From: a bacterium
GTDB lineage: Bacteria > Verrucomicrobiota > Verrucomicrobiia > Limisphaerales > UBA8199
NCBI GenBank assembly: GCA_021784555.1
Contig: JAJYHY010000023.1
Location: forward strand, 1-41,205
Direction: 5' to 3'
Length of the DNA: 41,205 nucleotides
Each line of letters starts with the position of its first letter. Position 1 is the first letter of the stretch. Under the pieces are notes generated by a model. The model did no database searches, had not been told where the DNA came from, and saw nothing but the letters and a program-made list of their open reading frames with translations. Position numbers and translations under genes: made by a program. This document shows, in pieces, positions 1 through 8,621 of this stretch.

Positions 1-393
1 GCGACACTAAAATACGCGGCCGCGCATTTAATTGTCGCGCCCTTTGCTGGCGAGCCTGCTTGGCCGGGTACGACGGGGGCATCCACGGTTGGACGTCTGA
101 GGGCCGTGCTCGCGATGAAACTGCGAATGCCTGGAGTCCGAGAATCCCTCCTTGCCGCGACAGTAAAATGCGCGGCCGCGCATTTAATTGTCGCGCCCTT
201 TGCTGGCGAGCCTGCTTGGACTGGTGCGACGGGGGCATCCACGGTTGGACGTCTGAGGGCCGTGCTCGCGATGAGATTGCGAATGCCTGGAGTCCGAGAA
301 TCCCTCCTTGCCGCGACAGTAAAATGCGCGGCCGCGCATTTAATTGTCGCGCCCCTGGCTGGCGAGCCTGCTTGGCCGGGTACGACGGGGGCA
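1..393. repeat. 156-bp tandem repeat with 38-bp near-palindromes
   Basis: Two full units (1-156, 157-312) and a partial third (313 to about 393) are nearly identical; divergence starts after the shared ACGGGGGCAT. Each unit opens with a 38-bp near-palindrome (1-38, 157-194, 313-350) centred on GCGCGGCCGCGC; in units 2 and 3 17 of 19 arm positions pair. The period is a multiple of three, so frames stay open through the array, but the predicted peptides are Arg/Cys-rich and look non-coding. The array continues past the left edge. It resembles a REP/BIME-type intergenic repeat. Confidence 0.85.
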
Positions 394-642
394 TTCCCGG
401 CCAGGGGGATTCTCAAGGCAACTCAGTCCGATTCGTGCGCGAAGAATTGGCGCATTCACGACTTTCCAAGACCAAGATTACCGCCAAAATGTCAGTAATA
501 AACGACCCTGCCCAGCACTGTCAGGTCGCTCTTCTTGTGAACGTCACCACGATGTCCGCAATTGCGGAAACGACCTGTGTCTTGCGTGTCGGCGAGCATC
601 CCTTTATCGTTGGCATTTCCGCACGATAGCGTCGGTCCTATC
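394..642. other. Intergenic region downstream of rng, no gene seen
   Basis: No convincing gene on either strand. The only structure noted is a 14-bp perfect palindrome, TCCGCAATTGCGGA, at 555-568. No clear U-tailed terminator for the rng operon was found. Confidence 0.5.
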
Positions 643-2607
643 TCACGAGCCGCCGCTCACGAATTCCTCGTTGGTGGCCACGTTGACGATCTTGAATTGT
701 TCGGCGTGCAGGCCCGGCACCGCCCGGAAGGAGAGCTTGCCAAAGTAGCGTTTTTCCATCTCGATGAGATGCTTTTCATCCTCGGTGCGGAGCCGTTCGA
801 GAATCGTCGGGTGGACTTCGATGCGCAATTGAAAATCCGACTCGTCGCGGGTGCGCTTTTTGAGAATCTCGCTGAGTTTGCGCTGGATTTCGACACTCAT
901 CGTCAGCGCGCTCTTGACGGTGCCGCGGCCCTTGCAGTATGGGCAATCGTCATAGACGGCGGCGTTGACGCTCTCGGAGTGGCGCTGGCGGGTCATTTCC
1001 ATCAGGCCCAATTGAGAGATGGGCAGGATATGGGTCTTGGCCTTGTCGCGGCGCAGACCCTCTTTCATGCGCTGATAGACCGCGTGCTGGTCGCGGCGCG
1101 ATTTCATATCGATGAAATCCAGCACAATCAGCCCGCCGATGTTGCGCAGGCGGAGCTGGCGGGAAATCTCCTCAGCCGCCTCGAGGTTGACCTTCAGAAT
1201 AGTGGATTCCTGGTCCTTGCCGCCCTTGTGGCGCCCGGTATTGACATCGATGGCGACCAGGGCCTCGGTCTCATCCACCACGATGTAGCCGCCGCTCTTG
1301 AGGTGGACCTGGCGAGAGAAGGCATTCTCCAACTGGCGCGTGATATTGAAGCGGTCAAAGACCGGTTGGGCTTCATTGTAGAGTTTGATTTTGTTGGCGG
1401 AGCGTTTGGAGATTTTCGAGATCATGTCCCGCATGCGGTCAAAGGCCTTGGGGCTGTCCACCACGATGCGCTCCACGTCCTCGGTGAGGAAATCGCGCAC
1501 GGTGCGTTCAATCAGGTCCGGCTCCTGGAAAACGCAACTGGCCGGCGGCTGGGTTCGAATCCGGTCCTGGATGAGCCGCCATTCCTCCAGCAGCAGCGCC
1601 AGGTCGCGAACGAAGTAACGCTTCTGCTGGTCTTCGCCCACCGTGCGCATGATGACGCCCATCCCATCGGGGATGGAGAGCTCACGCAGAATCTTCTTCA
1701 GCCGCTGCCGTTCCTGCGGGTTCTCGATCTTGCGGGAAATGCCGCTCTGATCGGAATTGGGCAGCAGGACGAGGTAGCGGCCGGGCAGCACGATGTTGGT
1801 CGTGACCCGCGGTCCTTTAGTGCCGATCGGCCCCTTGGTGACCTGGACGATGATGTCGTTGCCCGGCGGATAAACACGGGGGATATCCTTTTGCGTAATC
1901 TTGGGACGGTCGCGCCGGCGTCCCTCGCGCTCCACGATTTCAACGCCGCTATCGAAGTTGCTGGGCACGATATCCCAATAGTGCAGGAAGGCATTTTTTT
2001 CGAAGCCAATATCCACAAAGGCGGCCTTCAAGTCATCTTGGAGATTGCGCACCTTGCCTTTAAAGATGCTGCCCACCAGCCGCTCTTCGGTGGTGCGCTC
2101 GATGTTGAACTCCTCGAGTTTGCCTTCTTCCAGCACGGCCACTCGCGTCTCGAGGTTTTCGGCGTTGATAATCACCTCCTTGTGCATGCGCTTGACGGGC
2201 TTGATCAGCCGCTGAACTCTGCGCACCAGCGTGTCCGCCGCGGTCCGGATGGCGTCCACGAATCCCTTCGGCGGTTCCTGGATGGAGACCGCCTCAAAGA
2301 GCCTTTCCTCGGAGACCCGCGCCGAGGCCTCCAAATGTGGCTCGCGGAAGCCGCCCTCTTCCGGTTCAGCAACCGGCGGCGCGGCCAGGACGCCCTCGGG
2401 AGGGAGTCCCGCGGCGATGTTTTCGGCGCGCTCGATTTCATGGGTATGGCGCTGCTCGTACACGTTCTCTTCGGCGGCGGGTTTGCCGCCCGCCTCGGCC
2501 CGAGCCTCGAGGGCTTCTCTATCGGCGCGGGGCTGGACATGCCCCAATCCGCCGGTGGGCCGAAAGCGCATTCCGCGGCGCCGCCGCGAAAAACTACGTT
2601 CACTCAT
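643..2607 (-). CDS. rng: Ribonuclease E/G family endoribonuclease
   Basis: An endonuclease that cuts single-stranded A/U-rich RNA during rRNA maturation and mRNA decay. The 654-residue protein has a charged, probably disordered N-terminal extension (about 1-130), an S1 RNA-binding domain (about 175-250), and a catalytic core with the metal-binding motifs AIDVNTG (Asp454) and VLDFIDM (497-501). The Zn-link motif CPYCKGRG (Cys555, Cys558) joins subunits in this family. The C-terminal degradosome scaffold of E. coli RNase E is absent, so RNase G is the better label. The ATG lies 2 bases after the rodA stop. Being last in an mre operon matches the mreBCD-rng (cafA) linkage of proteobacteria. Family assignment is firm; E versus G is less so. 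Confidence 0.95.
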   Translation of the reverse strand: MSERSFSRRRRGMRFRPTGGLGHVQPRADREALEARAEAGGKPAAEENVYEQRHTHEIERAENIAAGLPPEGVLAAPPVAEPEEGGFREPHLEASARVSEERLFEAVSIQEPPKGFVDAIRTAADTLVRRVQRLIKPVKRMHKEVIINAENLETRVAVLEEGKLEEFNIERTTEERLVGSIFKGKVRNLQDDLKAAFVDIGFEKNAFLHYWDIVPSNFDSGVEIVEREGRRRDRPKITQKDIPRVYPPGNDIIVQVTKGPIGTKGPRVTTNIVLPGRYLVLLPNSDQSGISRKIENPQERQRLKKILRELSIPDGMGVIMRTVGEDQQKRYFVRDLALLLEEWRLIQDRIRTQPPASCVFQEPDLIERTVRDFLTEDVERIVVDSPKAFDRMRDMISKISKRSANKIKLYNEAQPVFDRFNITRQLENAFSRQVHLKSGGYIVVDETEALVAIDVNTGRHKGGKDQESTILKVNLEAAEEISRQLRLRNIGGLIVLDFIDMKSRRDQHAVYQRMKEGLRRDKAKTHILPISQLGLMEMTRQRHSESVNAAVYDDCPYCKGRGTVKSALTMSVEIQRKLSEILKKRTRDESDFQLRIEVHPTILERLRTEDEKHLIEMEKRYFGKLSFRAVPGLHAEQFKIVNVATNEEFVSGGS

Positions 2608-2609
2608 AT

Positions 2610-3824
2610 TTAATAGGCCTTTCGATACATAAACACGTTTTGCATCAGGCCTATGGCGATCAACGAGACGACCACCGAGGATCCACCGTAGCTAAGCAGG
2701 GGCAGTGGCACTCCCGTCACAGGCATAATGCGAATGTTCATGCCGATATTGATGAAGACGTGGCTGAAGAGGAGTGTCACCACCCCTACGGTCAGCAGTT
2801 TGCCAAGGCGGTCGCGCGCCTGGCCGGCGATTCCTACTCCGGTGAGCAGAATCAGCCCATAGAGCGTGAGCACCGTCACGCTACCGACGAATCCTTTCTC
2901 CTCGGCAATCACGGAGAAAATGAAGTCGTTGTGCGCCACGGATCGCGGCAGGTAGCCCAGGATGTTCTGCGTTCCTTGACGCCATCCCGTGCCGAGCAAC
3001 CCGCCCGAACCGACTGAAATCAACGCCTGCCGCACGTTGTGCGAATCGTCAAACTGTTGCTTCCACAGGCGCTCCCTCTCCGCCTTCGACGCACCGGGAG
3101 GCGGATCGTAATCTTTTCCAAAATACACCAGCAGCCGGCGCCGCTGGTAGTCTTCCACGTTGATCCGCCACTGTTGCGGCAGAAACAGCACGTCGACGAT
3201 GAATAGCGCCGAAAGGACAATGACCGCCCCTAGCAGCTTGAGCAGGAATTTCTTGGGCACTCCCGCCACGTACATCATCAGAAACGCCGTTGGAATCAAT
3301 ACCAGCGCCGAGCCAAGGTCTGGCTCTTTCATTATGAGGGCGAAGGGTATCAGGATTAACCCCAACGCCTTGAGGATATTGGCCGGCGCCCGAAGCTCTT
3401 CCTGGGGGCGGCTCAGATAATTCGCTTCGGCGATAATGAAGGCCAGTTTGGCAAATTCCGAGGGCTGAAACTGGAAAAACCCCAGGTCGATCCAGCGCCT
3501 GGCGCCCCAGCCATGAGTGCTCCCGATTCCCGGAACCAGCACCGCCAGCAGCAGAACGACCATTGCCCAGTAGATGACCAGCGACCAACGGCTGAGGACC
3601 CGGTAATCGGCCAGGCATACACACGCTCCGGCGCCCGCCCCCAGCAGGTACCACACAACCTGCCGGACCCAGAACCGCTGATACCAATGAATAGCTGCCG
3701 CCGATTCTCTGGCGAACGTGGCGCTATAGACAAAGGCCACTCCCAGCAACATCAACGCGCACACGGCGGCGAGTTGCAGCCGGTCCAGCCTCCGATATTG
3801 TCCGGTCAGGGATGTCTCAAGCAT
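2610..3824 (-). CDS. rodA: Peptidoglycan polymerase RodA (SEDS family)
   Basis: A polytopic inner-membrane glycosyltransferase that polymerises lipid II during cell elongation in complex with PBP2. At 404 residues it has the normal length and about ten hydrophobic segments. Visible SEDS motifs are GARRWIDLG and FQPSEFAKLAFI (about 107-130), KEPDLGSALVLIP (166-178), HNDFIFSVIAEE with the predicted catalytic Asp300, and the C-terminal PVTGVPLPLLSYGGSS signature. It lies 33 bases after the PBP2 gene and 2 bases before rng in the same operon. The pairing with a class B PBP next door and MreBCD upstream identifies it as RodA rather than FtsW. Confidence 0.96.
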   Translation of the reverse strand: MLETSLTGQYRRLDRLQLAAVCALMLLGVAFVYSATFARESAAAIHWYQRFWVRQVVWYLLGAGAGACVCLADYRVLSRWSLVIYWAMVVLLLAVLVPGIGSTHGWGARRWIDLGFFQFQPSEFAKLAFIIAEANYLSRPQEELRAPANILKALGLILIPFALIMKEPDLGSALVLIPTAFLMMYVAGVPKKFLLKLLGAVIVLSALFIVDVLFLPQQWRINVEDYQRRRLLVYFGKDYDPPPGASKAERERLWKQQFDDSHNVRQALISVGSGGLLGTGWRQGTQNILGYLPRSVAHNDFIFSVIAEEKGFVGSVTVLTLYGLILLTGVGIAGQARDRLGKLLTVGVVTLLFSHVFINIGMNIRIMPVTGVPLPLLSYGGSSVVVSLIAIGLMQNVFMYRKAY

Positions 3825-3857
3825 GATGCCGGTCGGTCGTAAGCCTATTCATTGAGG

Positions 3858-5885
3858 TTAATTGTTGGCCAAGATTGCCAACCGGGAACCGTCCAACCTC
3901 TCGCACTGCTGGATGGCGGTGTACACCTGGCGCGCCACCGGCGCGCAGGTCACCCCGCCGCTTCGACCGCTCTGCACCATGACAATAACCGCGTACTTCG
4001 GGTGCTCGTAAGGAGCAAAAGAAGCAAACCAAGTAGTGTGATCCGTTATGATTCCGTGGATGTCTTTGACCTCCGCCGTCCCGGTCTTGCCGGCGATGCG
4101 CAGGCCGGGCACCGACGCGGCCTTGCCTGTCCCGTCTGGATCTTCCACGTCCGCCAGCATTCCCTCGCGCACGGTCTGGAGGTTCCGCGCATGAACGTCC
4201 AGTTCATCGCGGACCCGGTGTATAGGAAAAATCTCCGGCTTCTCGCCGGGAATATCGGATGGCGGCTCGGTGCGAATGACCAGGCGCGGCCAAAGGACCG
4301 TGCCGCCGTTGGCCAGGGCGGAGATGACCACGGCCATCTGCACTGGAGTGACAGCCATCCGGCCCTGGCCGATGCAGATGTTGGCGCTGTCTCCGTCATA
4401 CCAACCGCGCGAGCGCACTTCATTCAGCGTCGGAAAGATGCCGGGCACTTCCTGGCGGGTGGGCATGCCCGTTCGCTGGCCGAGGTGAAAACGCCGAGCC
4501 ATCTCGACGATATTCTCGATGCCGGCGTATAACCCCGCATGGATGAAGTAAGCGTTGCTCGACCTCTTGAAGGCGCGCCGGAAATCGTATTCTCCCGGCC
4601 TGGCCAGGTCCCGGAAAGGATGTCCATCGACCCAAATCACTCCCTGGTATGGAGCACGAGGATTGGGCGCCACGGTGTACAGCGCGTGCGGATTCAGCCC
4701 CGCTTCCAGCGCCGCCAGGCTGGTGATAGTCTTGAAAATGGATCCGGGCTGGAGATTGTCTTGCGTGGCACGATTGATTTGCGGACGAAGTTTGGGGTCG
4801 TTCAGGCGCTGCCATTCCTGCGGGGTGAAACCTTGAATGTATAAATTCGGGTCAAAGCTCGGAGAAGAGACCATCGCCAGGAGATCGCCCGTGTTCACGT
4901 TCATCACCACCACCGCGCCGCGCGTGTCCGGCCCGTCCACACTCTGCAGGGCCTGCTGCGCGGCCTCCTCAAGCCTCGCATCAATCGTCAACACCACGTT
5001 CTCTCCCGCTTGGGCATCGCTCCAGACCTCTTCGGCCTGCCGGAAGCCCAGGTTGTTGACCAATACCGATTTGCCCCCGGCCATTCCCCGCAGTTCCTTG
5101 TTGAAGCCCGCCTCAATGCCTACCACACCCCGGTAATCCGGCTGATAATAGGAGAAAAAGGCAACCTCCCCCTCCTTGGAGCTGTCGTCTCGCTTCAGGT
5201 AACCCAGCACGTGCGCCGCCAGGCTGCCGTGGGGATAGATCCTCATCGACTCCGTCTCGAGGTCTGCTCCAGATGGTCTGGGGGAGTGCTCCTCAAAAAG
5301 CGCGATCTGCGTCGGGTTCACGTCCTGAAGTACGGGGTATGGCAAAGCCAGGCGCGTTTGGTAATAGTGCTCGAAGGCATCCGCATCCAGAGCAATGGGC
5401 TGGTGAACAATCCGGCTGATCTGCGCGACCACGTTGCTGGCCACCTCGAACCGCCCTCGCCGGCGCAGGGCCCCTTCCATTTTCGGATTGAGGAAGAACG
5501 CCCGGCGCTCCGGCCGGGTTAGGGCGCGATGCAGCCTCTGCTCCTGCTGCTCCATCTGGCGATGGAGTTGAGTTCTGGCCCGGGCGAAGTTGCGGTTGTA
5601 GGCCCGGATAAAGAGGTTGTGAAGGTCCTCCAGGTAGAGGCAAATATTGTAAGCGGGCCGGTTTCCCGCCAATATGACGCGGTTGCGATCCAGAATTTCC
5701 CCGCGAACCGCGGGAATACGCACGGAACGGAATGACTGGTTTTCCAGGTGTTGCTGATAGTCCTGGAACGAGACAATCTGCACCCACCATAAGCCGGCCA
5801 GAAGGACCCCCAGCCCGGCCAGCATTATCCCCGCCAGCGTCCGCAGCCGCTTGTCGTCTCGTTTCAACTGGTCGAAAATGATCAT
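3858..5885 (-). CDS. mrdA: Penicillin-binding protein 2, elongation transpeptidase
   Basis: A class B PBP that cross-links peptidoglycan in the periplasm as RodA's partner. The 675-residue protein has a short cytoplasmic N-terminus, one transmembrane anchor (about 17-37), the PBP dimerisation domain starting at RIPAVRGEILDRNR (56-69), and a transpeptidase domain from about 295. The three active-site motifs are present: PGSIFK with nucleophile Ser382 and Lys385, SSN at 442-444, and KTGT at 600-603. The start ATG is 5 bases after the mreD stop, so the two are probably co-translated. The dimerisation region, with a helical Gln/Arg-rich stretch near 95-130, is a little longer than in E. coli PBP2 (633 residues). 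Confidence 0.95.
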   Translation of the reverse strand: MIIFDQLKRDDKRLRTLAGIMLAGLGVLLAGLWWVQIVSFQDYQQHLENQSFRSVRIPAVRGEILDRNRVILAGNRPAYNICLYLEDLHNLFIRAYNRNFARARTQLHRQMEQQEQRLHRALTRPERRAFFLNPKMEGALRRRGRFEVASNVVAQISRIVHQPIALDADAFEHYYQTRLALPYPVLQDVNPTQIALFEEHSPRPSGADLETESMRIYPHGSLAAHVLGYLKRDDSSKEGEVAFFSYYQPDYRGVVGIEAGFNKELRGMAGGKSVLVNNLGFRQAEEVWSDAQAGENVVLTIDARLEEAAQQALQSVDGPDTRGAVVVMNVNTGDLLAMVSSPSFDPNLYIQGFTPQEWQRLNDPKLRPQINRATQDNLQPGSIFKTITSLAALEAGLNPHALYTVAPNPRAPYQGVIWVDGHPFRDLARPGEYDFRRAFKRSSNAYFIHAGLYAGIENIVEMARRFHLGQRTGMPTRQEVPGIFPTLNEVRSRGWYDGDSANICIGQGRMAVTPVQMAVVISALANGGTVLWPRLVIRTEPPSDIPGEKPEIFPIHRVRDELDVHARNLQTVREGMLADVEDPDGTGKAASVPGLRIAGKTGTAEVKDIHGIITDHTTWFASFAPYEHPKYAVIVMVQSGRSGGVTCAPVARQVYTAIQQCERLDGSRLAILANN

Positions 5886-5890
5886 CGCTC

Positions 5891-6442
5891 TTACAGCCTG
5901 CCTCGACGCATCTCCCGGTTGGAGCGGAGGCTGGCCTGTGGCACACGACTATGCATGAAGGTGCGCCGCAGCCAATCAAATATTCCAAACCAAGCCGGCG
6001 TCATCAATGCGCCTCCCACGCTCATTACCACCCATTGCCAGAGCGTGTTCAAGCCCAGGACTGGCCGGTGCCCAATCGTAAGAAGCAGTAACAGGGCCAA
6101 GACCGGCGCGAGAGTGCTGGCGCCAAAGCCGAGCACCAACTGCGCAAAGGTCTCATCCCGCAGAATCACTTCTCGCTGGGTATAAATCGCCAGTCCGATG
6201 ACAAAAAGCGGCAACACACTTACCCCGAGCGGATTGACCGAGAGTGAATCGAACCACAGCCCGCCCAGAACCGCCAACAGGCAAACCGTCTTCAGGTCAG
6301 TCTTCAGAGCGGCATAGACCATCAGAGGCGGCAGGAGGTCCAGTTGGGCGCCTAACACGTGCCGCACGCCATTGAAGGCCGACTCCCAAAAGACCGCCAG
6401 CAAGGCCGAGCCAAGAACCAATGTTGTATGAACCCAGTTCAT
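5891..6442 (-). CDS. mreD: Rod shape-determining protein MreD
   Basis: A small polytopic inner-membrane component of the elongasome. From the ATG at 6442 the protein has 183 residues, begins MNWVHTTLVLGS and has about five hydrophobic helices followed by a basic tail. The frame is open further upstream, but that part overlaps the end of mreC and is Trp/Pro/Cys-rich; the chosen start lies 4 bases after the mreC stop. MreD is poorly conserved, so the name rests on size, topology and its place between mreC and mrdA. Confidence 0.85.
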   Translation of the reverse strand: MNWVHTTLVLGSALLAVFWESAFNGVRHVLGAQLDLLPPLMVYAALKTDLKTVCLLAVLGGLWFDSLSVNPLGVSVLPLFVIGLAIYTQREVILRDETFAQLVLGFGASTLAPVLALLLLLTIGHRPVLGLNTLWQWVVMSVGGALMTPAWFGIFDWLRRTFMHSRVPQASLRSNREMRRGRL

Positions 6443-6446
6443 CTCC

Positions 6447-7253
6447 TCACCGCAGCACAATCCACACTTCGTCCAGGCCGGAAAGGTCCGCCGCCAGCCG
6501 GACGCGGGCGACGCTGGCGACGCCAAAATCCACGGGCTGGGAATCAATGACCTTTCCGATGGGAATCCCCTCCGGAAACACGCCGCCCAAGCCGCTGGTC
6601 ACGACGGGCTGTCCGGGCTTCAAGTCGGTGGTGCCTGAAAGGTAACTCATTTCAACGATCTCACTGTTGAGCGGGCTGGAAGCTCCGATGATGCCCGTCT
6701 CGCCGCTCTTGTTCTCCACGCGGGCTGACACCCGGCAATCGGAATCGCCGAGCAACACGACTTGGGAACGCAGAAAACTGACCGACGCGATCCGGCCGAC
6801 CAACCCCTGGGTGGTCAAGACGGGCATGTTCTTCTTTATCCCGTCGCGAGAACCGGCGTCAATTTCCACACTGCGCCACCAGTTCGAAGGTTCGCGGAGG
6901 ACGACCCTGGCCAGTTTGAGCTTCCAGGGCTGGCGCGATTCCCAGCCCAGGAGGGCTCGCAGGCGGGAGTTCTCGCGCTGGATGTCCTGGCTGCGCATGG
7001 CCTGGAGGCGCAGTTCCTGATTCTGGTGGAGCAGGGTCTCGTTTTGCCGCACCAATTTGCTCCGGGGCACCGCGAGATGCCCCGCCTCGGCCTCCATTTG
7101 TTGGAGCGAGCCAGCCACACCGAAGAGCGGCAAAAACACGCTGCCAATGCCCAGCTTGAGCCGGGCGGTTACCCGGTTGGGCAGATTCAACAAGATGAGC
7201 GTCAATAGCACGACGAGAGCCAGGGCAATGTAGTGCGGCCGTTTCAATCTCAA
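6447..7253 (-). CDS. mreC: Rod shape-determining protein MreC
   Basis: A bitopic periplasmic scaffold linking MreB filaments to PBP2/RodA. The 268-residue protein has an N-terminal transmembrane helix (about 8-24), a helical/coiled-coil stretch (about 50-105) and the beta-rich MreC core, seen in SRDGIKKNMPVLTTQGLVGR and the later GLGGVFPEGIPIGKV. The start is a TTG at 7253; no ATG or GTG lies near enough to give an intact membrane helix, although a second TTG at 7247 is possible. It follows mreB after 108 bases and overlaps nothing. Confidence 0.92.
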   Translation of the reverse strand: MRLKRPHYIALALVVLLTLILLNLPNRVTARLKLGIGSVFLPLFGVAGSLQQMEAEAGHLAVPRSKLVRQNETLLHQNQELRLQAMRSQDIQRENSRLRALLGWESRQPWKLKLARVVLREPSNWWRSVEIDAGSRDGIKKNMPVLTTQGLVGRIASVSFLRSQVVLLGDSDCRVSARVENKSGETGIIGASSPLNSEIVEMSYLSGTTDLKPGQPVVTSGLGGVFPEGIPIGKVIDSQPVDFGVASVARVRLAADLSGLDEVWIVLR

Positions 7254-7361
7254 ATATCGCGTTCGTCCGGCGGTGTGTCCTAAGAGCGTCGCCGCCAGAC
7301 CCGGCCTCGCCGCGCCACACGGTCCGGGGCCGCTCTCGGTTCTTGGATGACAGGCAGGAGG

Positions 7362-8387
7362 CTACTTGGAGTTGGACGAGACTCGCTTGAGGAATTGAAG
7401 CTCCTGCAGCACACGGCCCGTTCCCTCGGCCACGGCGCTGAGCGGATCGTCGGCGATGTGAACCGGCAAACCGGTCTCCTCCGCCACCAAGCGATCTATG
7501 CCGCGCAACAGCGCCCCGCCTCCCGCCATCACGATCCCCCGGTCCACCAGGTCCGCGGAGAGCTCAGGCGGGCAGCGTTCCAGCGTGATGCGAACAGACT
7601 CCAAAATGCTCGAAAGCGGTTCTTGCAGCGCCTCCCGGATTTCCTCCGAGCGGATGGTCAGCGTTTTGGGCAGACCAGCGCTCAAATCGCGCCCTTTGAC
7701 ATCCATCGTTAACTCCTGCTCCAGCGGAAAAGCCGAACCGACACCGATCTTAATCTCCTCCGCCGTGCGTTCGCCTATCATCAGGTTATAGGCCCGTTTC
7801 ATGTGCGCCACAACCGTCTCGTCAAATTCATCCCCGCCAACCCGCAAACTCCGGCTGAAGACAATTCCCGCCAGCGAGATAATAGCAATCTCGCACGTCC
7901 CCCCGCCAATATCGACGATCATGTTGCCCGCCGGTTCGTGGACCGGCAGACCCACCCCAATGGCCGAAGCCATCGGTTGTTCGATCAGATATACCTCGCG
8001 CGCCCCGGCATGCGTTGCCGAATCCTTTACCGCCCGCTTTTCGACCTCGGTAATGCCGGAAGGCACCGCCACGACAACCCGCGGCGCGATCAGCTTCCGG
8101 TGATGCACCTTCTGGATAAAATGCCGAAGCATCGACTCCGTGATCTCGAAGTCGGCGATCACTCCATCCTTCATGGGCCGAATGGCCACAATATTGCCCG
8201 GCGTGCGTCCCAGCATCCGTTTGGCTTCCTCGCCCACGGCCAGCACGTTGGTCGTACCTGCCTGTATGGCGACGACGGATGGTTCCCGCAGAACGATCCC
8301 TCGATCTCGAACATAGACGAGCGAGTTGGCTGTTCCCAAGTCTATTCCAATATCATTGGAAAACAGGCTCTTAAGTTGCGCAAACAT
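7362..8387 (-). CDS. mreB: Rod shape-determining protein MreB (actin homologue)
   Basis: A cytoplasmic, membrane-associated actin-like ATPase that organises elongation synthesis. The 341-residue protein has normal family length. The nucleotide-binding motifs are intact: phosphate-1 [11 protein letters not shown] (12-22), phosphate-2 DIGGGTCE (about 169-176), and the adenosine loop [11 protein letters not shown] near 291. The N-terminal MFAQLKSLF could form a membrane-binding helix. It is the first gene of the mre/mrd operon and has a recognisable promoter just upstream. Confidence 0.98.
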   Translation of the reverse strand: MFAQLKSLFSNDIGIDLGTANSLVYVRDRGIVLREPSVVAIQAGTTNVLAVGEEAKRMLGRTPGNIVAIRPMKDGVIADFEITESMLRHFIQKVHHRKLIAPRVVVAVPSGITEVEKRAVKDSATHAGAREVYLIEQPMASAIGVGLPVHEPAGNMIVDIGGGTCEIAIISLAGIVFSRSLRVGGDEFDETVVAHMKRAYNLMIGERTAEEIKIGVGSAFPLEQELTMDVKGRDLSAGLPKTLTIRSEEIREALQEPLSSILESVRITLERCPPELSADLVDRGIVMAGGGALLRGIDRLVAEETGLPVHIADDPLSAVAEGTGRVLQELQFLKRVSSNSK

Positions 8388-8411
8388 GAATTGTGCCTAT
8401 CAAGCCCACAG

Positions 8412-8439
8412 ATTAAAAGCCCGCCGCCCCGCAGGTCAA
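8412..8439 (-). promoter_or_regulatory. Predicted promoter of the mreB operon
   Basis: On the minus strand TTGACC (8439-8434) is followed after 16 bases by TTTAAT (8417-8412), which matches the -10 consensus at 5 of 6 positions. The -10 ends 24 bases before the mreB ATG. The -35 lies in a 9-bp inverted repeat shared with the -35 of the divergent gene. Confidence 0.5.
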
Positions 8440-8492
8440 GGCTATTAAACGCCGCGAACGTCCTCGGGGCGCAAGACACTCGCGATACATTC

Positions 8493-8521
8493 TTGACCTG
8501 TGGGCCAAAAGGGCATTTATT
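8493..8521 (+). promoter_or_regulatory. Possible promoter of the Gfo/Idh/MocA gene
   Basis: TTGACC (8493-8498) is followed after 17 bases by TTTATT (8516-8521), a 4 of 6 match to the -10 consensus. It sits about 100 bases before the ATG at 8622 and diverges from the mreB promoter. Confidence 0.35.
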
Positions 8522-8621
8522 TCATCCCTGCATGATGCGCTCTGTTACAACTCATTTAACCTGATTTAGCTGCCGCATTGACCCGTCAACCAAAGCACGA
8601 AGCACGCACACCAACACTTTT

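Noticed and set aside
1..393. CRISPR array
   Set aside because: The repeated unit is the whole 156 bases including the spacer part; there are no unique spacers and no cas genes.
555..568. TCCGCAATTGCGGA palindrome as a regulator site
   Set aside because: Isolated 14-bp palindrome downstream of rng with no promoter nearby; could be chance.
60..629. Long plus-strand frame through the tandem repeats with a repeated peptide
   Set aside because: The frame stays open only because the 156-base unit is a multiple of three; composition is Arg/Cys-rich, there is no ribosome-binding site and no family resemblance.
562..2613. 683-codon plus-strand frame opposite rng
   Set aside because: It is the antisense shadow of rng, whose S1, catalytic and Zn-link motifs are all intact; GC-rich coding DNA often leaves the opposite frame open.
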